This document shows positions 17,915 through 24,401 of a stretch of 31,492 nt of DNA, piece by piece (position 1 is the stretch's first letter; the number at the start of each line of letters is the position of its first letter). The translations under genes were made by a program, and so were the position numbers. Below the pieces are notes generated by a model. It saw nothing but the letters and a program-made list of their open reading frames with translations, had not been told where the DNA came from and did no database searches. This stretch comes from an uncultured Arcobacter sp. Its GTDB lineage: Bacteria > Campylobacterota > Campylobacteria > Campylobacterales > Arcobacteraceae. The stretch is from contig CAJXWI010000001.1 of NCBI GenBank assembly GCA_913062735.1, forward strand, positions 1-31,492, in the 5' to 3' direction.

Positions 17915-19424
17915 CAATAACAACCTTTGCCAAGTTATCATTAATTCTTTGGTTAAGTGCTTGTTCTTCTTCCATTTGCTCTTTTAGCTCTTGCTGTAAA
18001 CTTGCAAATCTTTCTTTAAAATCAAACTCATCATTCACTTCCTCAAGTCCAACATATCGCCCAGGAGTAAGTACATAGTTTAACTCTTTTACTTCTTCAT
18101 GTGAAGCTGATTTACAAAACCCTTTTATATCTTCATACTCATCACTTCCAGTTTTCCAATCATGATAAACTTTAGCTATGTAGTCTGTATCATCATGACT
18201 AAACTCTTTAGTTCGTCGATTAATTAGTGCTCCCATATTTCGAGAGTCTATGAATAAGATATCTTTAGTAGTTCTTCCTCTTTTCATAAACCATATAGTC
18301 GCTGGTATTTGAGTATTTAAAAATAGCTTTGCTGGTAAGTTTACTATACAATCAACTAAGTTAGCTTCAATAAGAGCTTTTCTTATCTCTCCCTCATTTG
18401 AAGTATTAGAAGTAAGACTTCCTTTTGCTAGTACAAATCCTGCTGTTCCTGTTGGTGCTAAATGATAAAGAAAGTGTTGTATCCATCCATAGTTTGCATT
18501 TCCCTCTGGTGGAGTTCCATATTTCCATCTTCCATCATTTCGTAGTAAGTCACCGCTCCAATCTGAAACATTAAAAGGTGGATTTGCGATGATAAAGTCT
18601 GCTTTTAAATCTTTGTGTGCATCATTTAAGAATGAGCCTTCATTGTTCCATTTTACTGACGAACTATCTATTCCTCTAATGGCAAGGTTCATTTTTGCTA
18701 GTCGCCATGTAGTTTGGTTTGATTCTTGACCATAGATAGATATATCGTTTATTTTACCTTGGTGTTCAGTCACAAACTTTTCAGACTGCACGAACATACC
18801 ACCACTACCACAACAAGGATCAAATACTCTACCTTTGTATGGCTCTAACATTTTTACAAGAAGTTCTACTACACTCTTTGGAGTATAAAACTGTCCACCT
18901 TGTTTACCTTCTGCAAGTGCAAACTCACCTAAAAAGTATTCAAACACATGACCAAGGACATCAGCACTTCTTGCTTTTGCATCTCCAAAGGCTATATTTC
19001 CTATAAGGTCAATCAAACCTCCTAGAGACTTACTGTCAAGGTTATCTTTTGCAAATACTTTAGGTAATACGCCTTTTAAAGAGTTGTTCTCTTTTTCAAT
19101 GGCATCCATAGCTTCATCAACAATCTTCCCAATATTTGGTAGTTTCGCATTTGAAAGAAGAAATGACCATCTAGATTCTTGAGGCACAAAGAATACATTT
19201 TCAGCTTTGTATTCATCTCTATCTTCAGGATCAGCGCCTACATACTCACCTTCACCTTTTTCTAGTGTATTATAAAGTTCTTCAAAACTATCAGATATAT
19301 ACTTTAAAAATACAAGTCCCATTACTACATGCTTGTATTCTGCTGCATCTATATTTTTTCGTAGTTTATCTGCTGCTTTCCATAATTGTGTTTCAATTGA
19401 TTCTTCTTGTTTTGCTTTTGCCAT
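17907..19424 (-). CDS. hsdM: Type I restriction enzyme, methylase subunit HsdM
   Basis: 505 residues, full length. The N-terminal helical domain (about 5-155) is followed by the adenine-methyltransferase core with SAM-binding motif FDPCCGSGGM (201-210) and catalytic motif IV NPPF (281-284). It makes N6-methyladenine at the HsdS target and forms the M2S and R2M2S complexes. It is the first gene of the minus-strand operon, with a promoter-like element just upstream. Stop overlaps the hsdS start. Confidence 0.97.
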   Translation of the reverse strand: MAKAKQEESIETQLWKAADKLRKNIDAAEYKHVVMGLVFLKYISDSFEELYNTLEKGEGEYVGADPEDRDEYKAENVFFVPQESRWSFLLSNAKLPNIGKIVDEAMDAIEKENNSLKGVLPKVFAKDNLDSKSLGGLIDLIGNIAFGDAKARSADVLGHVFEYFLGEFALAEGKQGGQFYTPKSVVELLVKMLEPYKGRVFDPCCGSGGMFVQSEKFVTEHQGKINDISIYGQESNQTTWRLAKMNLAIRGIDSSSVKWNNEGSFLNDAHKDLKADFIIANPPFNVSDWSGDLLRNDGRWKYGTPPEGNANYGWIQHFLYHLAPTGTAGFVLAKGSLTSNTSNEGEIRKALIEANLVDCIVNLPAKLFLNTQIPATIWFMKRGRTTKDILFIDSRNMGALINRRTKEFSHDDTDYIAKVYHDWKTGSDEYEDIKGFCKSASHEEVKELNYVLTPGRYVGLEEVNDEFDFKERFASLQQELKEQMEEEQALNQRINDNLAKVVIDG

Positions 19425-19459
19425 TAATTATTTAACCTAAATATAAATTTAAATTATTT

Positions 19460-19488
19460 TATCTAAATAATTTTTAATCCATTGTAAA
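19460..19488 (-). promoter_or_regulatory. Probable promoter of the hsdM operon
   Basis: On the minus strand TTTACA (19483-19488) and TAGATA (19460-19465, within TAGATAAAAT) are exactly 17 bases apart and lie 36 bases or more before the hsdM ATG. This fits a sigma-70 promoter driving the whole RM/nuclease operon. Visual match only. Confidence 0.45.
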
Positions 19489-19868
19489 GTTATCTGAAAA
19501 TAATCACCACCAACCCTCTAATTCACGGACTACATGTCATGATTTGCGTCACAGTTTTGATACATTTAAAAAATAATTTTATAATAAGTACAGGATACTG
19601 ATGTTGAATTATTATATTAATAATACTCATAATAGGCATGATTATTTTAAAAAGGCAATTATGAAATAACTTATATGAAATTATTATTACTTTATTCCTC
19701 TCCATATTCTACAACTATTACCTATATTGCATCAAAACATCGTAGGTTGAGTAACTTCTTTTATTATTGATTCCAATTTTTTTCAATCACATATCATAAC
19801 TATAGATGAACATGGAGTCCTTTTAATTTGAGTTACTTTGTGTTCTATATTTAATATAAGGAGTCAAT
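19489..19868. other. Divergent intergenic region, no clear gene
   Basis: This AT-rich stretch separates the minus-strand defence operon from the plus-strand cassette. A 60-codon minus-strand ORF here (19523-19705) has no ribosome site and biased Ile/Lys-rich composition, so I do not call it. Two similar decamers, TTGAGTAACT (about 19749) and TTGAGTTACT (about 19832), flank the plus-strand upstream region; they may be promoter elements or regulator half-sites. Nothing else recognised. Confidence 0.3.
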
Positions 19869-19976
19869 ATGATTGTGGAGAGAAAAGATAAGAAGAGGTG
19901 TTTCAAAATCATACCAATAGTTATATTAGGATTATTGTGTACATGTGTATGTAACAGTATGAAAGATAGATTATGA
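19869..19976 (+). CDS. 35-residue single-span membrane microprotein
   Basis: ATG preceded by AAGGAG with 5-base spacing, one of the best ribosome sites in the window. The peptide has a basic head (ERKDKKRCFK) and a hydrophobic span IIPIVILGLLCTCVC (about 14-28), then a short polar tail. It is the size and shape of a membrane-inserted toxic or regulatory peptide. First ORF of the plus-strand group. No homology recognised, could also be a leader peptide. Confidence 0.45.
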   Translation: MIVERKDKKRCFKIIPIVILGLLCTCVCNSMKDRL

Positions 19977-20008
19977 AAAAACAATCTACAAGCAGCAAGG
20001 AGTAAATT

Positions 20009-20083
20009 GTGAACCTTGTAACAGTAATAACCATATTAATCGCAGTGGGAACAATAATAAAAGAAAACCTACCAGACGACTAA
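20009..20083 (+). CDS. 24-residue hydrophobic microprotein
   Basis: GTG start with AAGGAG seven bases upstream. Residues 2-17 (NLVTVITILIAVGTII) would make one membrane span, ending KENLPDD. Size and composition resemble type-I-toxin-like or leader peptides. A related string TVITI recurs in a small ORF after the DUF932 gene. The only strong evidence is the ribosome site. Confidence 0.35.
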   Translation: MNLVTVITILIAVGTIIKENLPDD

Positions 20084-20092
20084 AACAAAGGT

Positions 20093-20107
20093 GTAGTTTT
20101 AAACTAC
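20093..20107. promoter_or_regulatory. 15-bp palindrome upstream of the DUF932 gene
   Basis: GTAGTTTTAAACTAC is a perfect inverted repeat (7-base arms, one central base) 33 bases before the DUF932 ATG. It could be an operator or a short RNA hairpin; no T-tract follows, so not a terminator. Confidence 0.3.
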
Positions 20108-20140
20108 CAATAAAATCAATTAAACATAAAAGGAAAAATT

Positions 20141-20950
20141 ATGTCATTAAACCCATTAACAAACGAACAATTAAAAGATTTAGCACCGGCACTCTTTACT
20201 CAGACACCACACTTTGACGTAAGTGAAAAATATCACTTTATCCCAAGTATTGATGTCATTGAAGAAGTAAGAGCAAATAATTGGTACCCAGTAACAGTTT
20301 CACAAGCAAACATTAGAAATAAAGAAAAAGAAGGCTATCAGCAGCATTGTGTACGATTTAGACACTTTGAGGACTTAATCAATCCTAGTGATAATTGTGT
20401 TGAACTATTGCTGTTTAACTCTCATGATAGAAGTAAAGCTTTTTCAATTTGTGCTGGTATCTACCGCTTTGTATGCGCCAATGGTTTGGTTATATCAAAC
20501 AAAGTATTTGAGACTTTTAAAATCAAACACTTAGGAAATAGGGATAATGATGTAGATACAGCTGTAAAAAATATTACTTCCATTAAATCAACTTTGTTAG
20601 AGCATGTTAAAATATTTGAATCGATTACTCTAAATGAAAGTGAGAAACAAAGCTTTGCAAATTCATGCGTTGGCTTACGATTTGAAGAACACCTACAAAT
20701 TGATGCTTCTGATTTATTAATCCCACATAGAGCTGAAGATATGAAAGATGACTTATATACCACATTAAATATTCTTCAAGAAAATCTGATAAGAGGAAAT
20801 ATACAAGGGTTTAATAAAGATACAGGGCGTAATTTTACTTCAAAAGCTATTACTGCCATTTCAAAAGATGTGAGTTTAAACCAAGGACTTTGGGATATGG
20901 CTGAGAAAATAGCTTTGATTAAATCACCAACATATCAAATGGCAGCTTAA
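20141..20950 (+). CDS. DUF932-domain protein (plasmid/phage-type)
   Basis: 269 residues, ATG with AAAAGGA. The conserved DUF932 features are visible: YHFIPSIDVIEEVRANNWYPV (32-52), RFRHF (72-76), and the ELLLFNSHDRSKAFSICAGIYRFVCANGLV core (88-117). These proteins occur on plasmids, phages and integrative elements, usually near recombination genes, and their biochemical role is not established. First gene of a cassette with the Gp157-like, Rad52-family and DUF2958 genes, a typical mobile-element set. Confidence 0.85.
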   Translation: MSLNPLTNEQLKDLAPALFTQTPHFDVSEKYHFIPSIDVIEEVRANNWYPVTVSQANIRNKEKEGYQQHCVRFRHFEDLINPSDNCVELLLFNSHDRSKAFSICAGIYRFVCANGLVISNKVFETFKIKHLGNRDNDVDTAVKNITSIKSTLLEHVKIFESITLNESEKQSFANSCVGLRFEEHLQIDASDLLIPHRAEDMKDDLYTTLNILQENLIRGNIQGFNKDTGRNFTSKAITAISKDVSLNQGLWDMAEKIALIKSPTYQMAA

Positions 20951-20951
20951 C

Positions 20952-21053
20952 ATGGATAATAAATGTGAAACGATAACAGTAATAACAATAGCTTTGATAT
21001 GTAAGGTTATTTTTACTTATTGTAAAACAAAGAAAAGGAGATTCCCAATATGA
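20952..21053 (+). CDS. Possible 33-residue hydrophobic ORF between DUF932 and Gp157-like genes
   Basis: Fills the gap between two genes, beginning next to the DUF932 stop and ending in an ATATGA overlap with the next start. It has one hydrophobic span (TVITIALICKVIF) and a basic tail. No convincing ribosome site of its own; it could be read by coupling. Its nucleotide stretch with ACAGTAATAAC resembles that of the 24-residue ORF at 20009, hinting at duplication. Weak call. Confidence 0.25.
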   Translation: MDNKCETITVITIALICKVIFTYCKTKKRRFPI

Positions 21054-21646
21054 AATTAGTCAATTATGCCCTCCAAACCCAAATAGAAAATCTTAGTGAG
21101 CATAAGTCAAAACAGTTCTTTAAAGATTATATCCAAAATATACTCGAAGATACAACAAAGCCATATCATCAACGATGTGACTATGTAGGTCTGTCTCTTA
21201 ATGAACTCAAGTTAAAAATGGACTACCTTTCTTCTAGTATAAAAGAAATGCAAAGTTTGAAGAAGAAATTAAATGAATCTTTAGATATTGCAAAAGAGCT
21301 TACAGCCGAGGTATTTGTAAATAATGGCATAGATAAAATTGAGGGAACCATCATTAGTTCTCTTACGCTTTCAAAGCCCACAAATAAAGTAAAAGAGACG
21401 ATAATAATCAAGGATGCCAATGGGGTTATGGAATTGGGTTATGTAAAGTTTGAGCCTGACTTAGAATCAATAGAAAAGGCTATACACACCGAGAAAGGAT
21501 ATAAAGAATTAGAAAACTTTGTATCCATTCAATCCACAAAAGTAATGATACCATCAAAAATTAAAATAAATACCAAGCGAACTTCATCAAACTCTATAAC
21601 AGAAACAGATGAGATTTTAACAGTAGAGCATAAAGAAGCAGCGTAA
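21050..21646 (+). CDS. Siphovirus Gp157-like protein
   Basis: 198 residues. A long central helix (about 55-95, heptad-like, SIKEMQSLKKKLNESLDIA) is followed by VNNGIDKIEGTIISSLTLSKPT (110-131), like the 'gIkkIegp.fti.l' segment of phage Gp157 family proteins, linked to recombination or resistance modules of phages. AAAGGAG ribosome site. Its position just before the Rad52-family annealing gene supports a recombination-accessory role. Family call is by pattern, not certain. Confidence 0.55.
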   Translation: MKLVNYALQTQIENLSEHKSKQFFKDYIQNILEDTTKPYHQRCDYVGLSLNELKLKMDYLSSSIKEMQSLKKKLNESLDIAKELTAEVFVNNGIDKIEGTIISSLTLSKPTNKVKETIIIKDANGVMELGYVKFEPDLESIEKAIHTEKGYKELENFVSIQSTKVMIPSKIKINTKRTSSNSITETDEILTVEHKEAA

Positions 21647-21657
21647 AGGAGAAAGTT

Positions 21658-22353
21658 ATGTTTAATGAAAAACAAAATAAAGAGTTAAGTAATGAACTGG
21701 GTAACAGCAGAATAAAAAGTCGCTCAAAAGGCAATATAAATCTCTCTTACTTAGAGGGGTTTGATGTCATTGAAACAGCAAGTAGAATATTTGGCTTTGG
21801 TAATTGGAGTTATAGTATTTCTAAACTAGAACAAGTCTCTCAAGAAACCAATCAAAATCAAAATACGGTTATTTGTTATAAAGCAATTATTTCAATAGTT
21901 GTATATGATCTACAACACTCTACACAGGTTAAGAGAGAAGATGTAGGCTTTGGTACTGGAATTGGGAAAATGTTATCAGATGCCCATGAGGGAGCTGCTA
22001 AAGAAGCTGTAACAGATGCACTTAAAAGAAGTCTTAGAAGTTTTGGAAATCAGTTTGGTAATAGTCTTTATAGTAAAGATAAAAACAACAATAATGCACA
22101 AAACTCTAATCTAGCTGCTAACAATAACTACCAACAACAAAACCATTCAAACACTGGAAATAATCTCTCTTATCAACAGCAACAAGATTTTATCCAACTA
22201 ACCAATCTTGGATTAAACGTTATTAAACAAGGTGAGAGTTTAATTGTAGTTGGAGATGGAATATTTGAGAAAAAGGATGTGATTAAAAATGCTGGATTTA
22301 GATGGTCAGGACAAGATAAACTTTGGTATTTACCTTTAAGACAGGCATCTTGA
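21658..22353 (+). CDS. Rad52/Rad22-family single-strand annealing protein
   Basis: 231 residues, ATG with AAAGGAG. Residues 28-138 carry the Rad52 core: NLSYLEGFDVIETASRIFG (28-46), FGNW, and SDAHEGAAKEAVTDALKRSL (107-126) followed by FGNQFGNSLY. It should anneal complementary single strands in phage- or plasmid-type recombination. A Gln/Asn-rich linker (142-178) joins to a C-terminal domain (about 183-231, EKKDVIKNAGFRWSGQDKLWYLP) that resembles a small DUF5710-like module. The linker-plus-module extension is less common than the bare core. Confidence 0.85.
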   Translation: MFNEKQNKELSNELGNSRIKSRSKGNINLSYLEGFDVIETASRIFGFGNWSYSISKLEQVSQETNQNQNTVICYKAIISIVVYDLQHSTQVKREDVGFGTGIGKMLSDAHEGAAKEAVTDALKRSLRSFGNQFGNSLYSKDKNNNNAQNSNLAANNNYQQQNHSNTGNNLSYQQQQDFIQLTNLGLNVIKQGESLIVVGDGIFEKKDVIKNAGFRWSGQDKLWYLPLRQAS

Positions 22354-22355
22354 AT

Positions 22356-22652
22356 ATGGAACTTATAGCAAAATCAATAGCAGACAAGATTCCACCGTTA
22401 TATGCAACTGAAGATATGAAAGACCCAATTGTTTACGTCAAACTATATTTAGGTGGATGGACTTGCTATATTACTGAAATCTCAATTGATAAAGATATTT
22501 GCTTTGGATACGTTGTTTCACCATTTGATAGTGAATTGGGTTATTTTAGTTTAAAAGAAATCTCAGCTATTAGAAGTAGTTTAGGATTTGGAGTTGAACG
22601 TGATTTAAACTTTAGTTCAACTTTGTTATCAAAAGTCAAGAATGAGGAGTAA
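22356..22652 (+). CDS. DUF2958-domain protein
   Basis: 98 residues from the ATG at 22356, two bases after the Rad52-family stop. LYATEDMKDPIVYVKLYLGGWTCYITE (15-41), CFGYVVSPFDSELGYFSLKEI (49-69) match DUF2958, a small plasmid/ICE-borne family of unknown function often found with DNA-transfer genes. An in-frame TTG further upstream (22323) would overlap the previous gene and is not needed. Confidence 0.8.
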   Translation: MELIAKSIADKIPPLYATEDMKDPIVYVKLYLGGWTCYITEISIDKDICFGYVVSPFDSELGYFSLKEISAIRSSLGFGVERDLNFSSTLLSKVKNEE

Positions 22653-22655
22653 TCA

Positions 22656-22826
22656 ATGTCACAACCAACTTTTAACGATATGGTAAATCTCTTTAAACAA
22701 AATGATTATATCGAGATAGGATACTTAGATGGTATCAAAAGGGTTTACCTAAGTAAGGTAAACCCATTTTTTTTATTTTTTCACCATTTATTTTGTAAGA
22801 TAAAAATTTTAAGCTTATGTAAATAG
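22656..22826 (+). pseudogene. Truncated or readthrough small ORF running into a terminator
   Basis: ATG with a strong GAGGAGTAATCA ribosome site, four bases after the DUF2958 stop, so its first part looks like a real gene: SQPTFNDMVNLFKQNDYIEIGY... Codons from about 29 onward fall inside a terminator hairpin and T-tract and give a nonsense hydrophobic tail (NPFFLFFHHLF). I infer a gene cut off by a rearrangement whose 3' end was replaced by terminator sequence. Alternatively it is a genuine 56-residue product. Confidence 0.45.
22741..22774 (+). terminator. Strong intrinsic terminator of the recombination cassette
   Basis: Perfect 10-bp stem (GGGTTTACCT / AGGTAAACCC), 5-base loop, followed by eight T's and further T-rich DNA. 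Ends the DUF932-Gp157-Rad52-DUF2958 transcript and separates it from the TerB operon. Confidence 0.85.
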
Positions 22827-22899
22827 AACAAATAAGGAATATTTATAGTGGAATTTATTCTAAATAAATTTTAATAATTTTAGATCGTTTTTACATGAA

Positions 22900-22932
22900 T
22901 GTGACATTTAAATCACAATGTTGAGATATACT
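22900..22932 (+). promoter_or_regulatory. Promoter with inverted-repeat operator before the TerB operon
   Basis: A TGTGA...TCACA inverted repeat (22900-22917, 8-base centre) lies directly upstream of a TATACT -10 element (22927-22932). An AAAGGA ribosome site and the ATG at 22962 follow. The repeat sits where a -35 box or an activator/repressor site would be. The 8-base centre differs from the 6-base CRP spacing, so I only call it a putative operator. Confidence 0.4.
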
Positions 22933-22961
22933 AAATACTAAATTAAATTAAAGGATTTATA

Positions 22962-23357
22962 ATGTTTTTATCGTCATTATCGTATACACAAAGGAAGGTT
23001 TTTTTAGGTTTAGCCAAAGAAATATTAACAGTAGATGATGGAGTAATAGACAAATACGAGGAAAATTATTTAAGAGGATTGTGTGCGGAAATGTCATTAA
23101 GTTTTAATGATGAAATCATTATAGAAAAATTAGAAATTAAAAGTCACTTTGAAGAGATATCAGCAAAACGAATTTTGCTATTAGAACTTGTTGCACTGGG
23201 ACATTCAAATAAAGAGTATGATGATATGCAAGATAAATATACTGATGAAATTTGTAATTTAATTGAAATATCAATAAACGAACTCCGAGACATAGAAAGT
23301 TTACTGAAACAGTATCACGAAATACAAAATCAATTTATTCAATTTATAGAGAACTAG
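22962..23357 (+). CDS. TerB-like (tellurite-resistance-domain) protein
   Basis: 131 residues, all-helical. The stretch KRILLLELVALGHSNKEYDD (68-87) followed by acidic DKYTDEICNLI resembles the TerB fold, with acidic positions that could bind metal; the start (YTQRKVFLGLAKEILTVDDGVIDKYE) also fits TerB helix 1-2. TerB-like domains are linked to tellurite resistance, membrane stress and some phage-defence systems. It begins an operon with two glycine-zipper proteins; the next ATG is only two bases after its stop. Fold assignment is by pattern, moderately sure. Confidence 0.6.
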   Translation: MFLSSLSYTQRKVFLGLAKEILTVDDGVIDKYEENYLRGLCAEMSLSFNDEIIIEKLEIKSHFEEISAKRILLLELVALGHSNKEYDDMQDKYTDEICNLIEISINELRDIESLLKQYHEIQNQFIQFIEN

Positions 23358-23359
23358 TC

Positions 23360-24397
23360 ATGGGCTTTTTAAGAAAAGTAGGTAATTTTGCAACATTTGG
23401 AGCTGTTGATAGGAGTGATGCAAAAAAAATTACAAAAAATGCCAATAGAAGAAAAAATGATATAAAAGAAGAGTTAGATGATGTTAAAGAAAATACACAA
23501 AATGATATTGAAAACTTGGGAATATTAAAAGAAACTATATATTCACAAACTATTAGTCGTTTTGTTAAATCTTATGAAATAATAGGTAATGTTGATTTAA
23601 AACCATTAAAAGAAAATGAAACTTTAGATTATGATAATTTTAAAACAGATTTTAAAGAAATGCAAATTATAACAACAAATATAACAGAAATCTCTACAGC
23701 TGTTGCTGGTGGTGCGTTATTAGGTGCAACGGCAGCATTTGGTGCAATGGGAACAGCTGCAATTGTTGGAACAGCGTCAACAGGTGCAGTAATAGGAACA
23801 TTATCTGGAGCAGCTGCTACAAATGCAACTTTAGCGTGGCTTGGCGGTGGTGCAGTAAGCGCTGGTGGTGCAGGAATGGCTGGTGGGATGGTTGTTCTTG
23901 GAGGAATTGCCTTAGCACCAATTTTAGTATTGGGAATGTTTCTTGGAACAAATAAAGGAAAGCAAGCATTAAATGAAGCGAATAATTATTCAGATGAAAT
24001 TGATGTACTTGTAGAAAAAGTTGTAACATTAATAGCGGAATTATCTCAAATAAGAAGAGGTTGTTACTTAATGAGTGAAAGTATACAAGGACTTGATGCT
24101 TTAATGAAAATATATAATATTGAAATGGATAAAATTGCTTATAGATTAGAACAAAGATCTGCTATATCAAAATTTATTGACCCCATAAAAAATAAGCTAT
24201 TTAATATGGATATATTATCAACTAAAGAAGCTAATATATTTTCAACTTCTGCAAATATTGCCTCAATGTTAAGTGAGATCATAAGAATGCCACTCATGAA
24301 TGAAGAAGGTGCTTTCATTAGTAATAGTTTGGAAATTTTAGAATGTAATAATCAAGAAGTTATAGAACTAAAACTTAAATTAAATCATCAAGGATAA
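23360..24397 (+). CDS. Glycine-zipper membrane protein (GAAATNATLAWLGGG family)
   Basis: 345 residues. After a basic N-terminus and helix (1-110), residues 112-198 form a long Gly/Ala-rich hydrophobic stretch with small-residue zippers, including LSGAAATNATLAWLGGG (148-164), a string I recall as recurrent in uncharacterised bacterial proteins. A C-terminal coiled-coil part (205-345) follows. The hydrophobic centre could insert as a membrane hairpin, as in pore-forming colicins, but no secretion signal is present. Tightly packed with the TerB-like and 505-residue genes; I infer a membrane-acting complex. Confidence 0.7.
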   Translation: MGFLRKVGNFATFGAVDRSDAKKITKNANRRKNDIKEELDDVKENTQNDIENLGILKETIYSQTISRFVKSYEIIGNVDLKPLKENETLDYDNFKTDFKEMQIITTNITEISTAVAGGALLGATAAFGAMGTAAIVGTASTGAVIGTLSGAAATNATLAWLGGGAVSAGGAGMAGGMVVLGGIALAPILVLGMFLGTNKGKQALNEANNYSDEIDVLVEKVVTLIAELSQIRRGCYLMSESIQGLDALMKIYNIEMDKIAYRLEQRSAISKFIDPIKNKLFNMDILSTKEANIFSTSANIASMLSEIIRMPLMNEEGAFISNSLEILECNNQEVIELKLKLNHQG

Positions 24398-24401
24398 TTT
24401 T

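Noticed and set aside
19523..19705. 60-codon minus-strand ORF in the divergent region
   Set aside because: No ribosome site, Ile/Lys-rich AT-driven composition, lies between two promoters.
20461..20763. 100-codon minus-strand ORF inside the DUF932 gene
   Set aside because: Antisense to a well supported family member, no ribosome site.
22900..22917. CRP site
   Set aside because: Arms fit TGTGA/TCACA but the centre is 8 rather than 6 bases, so I keep it as a generic inverted repeat only.
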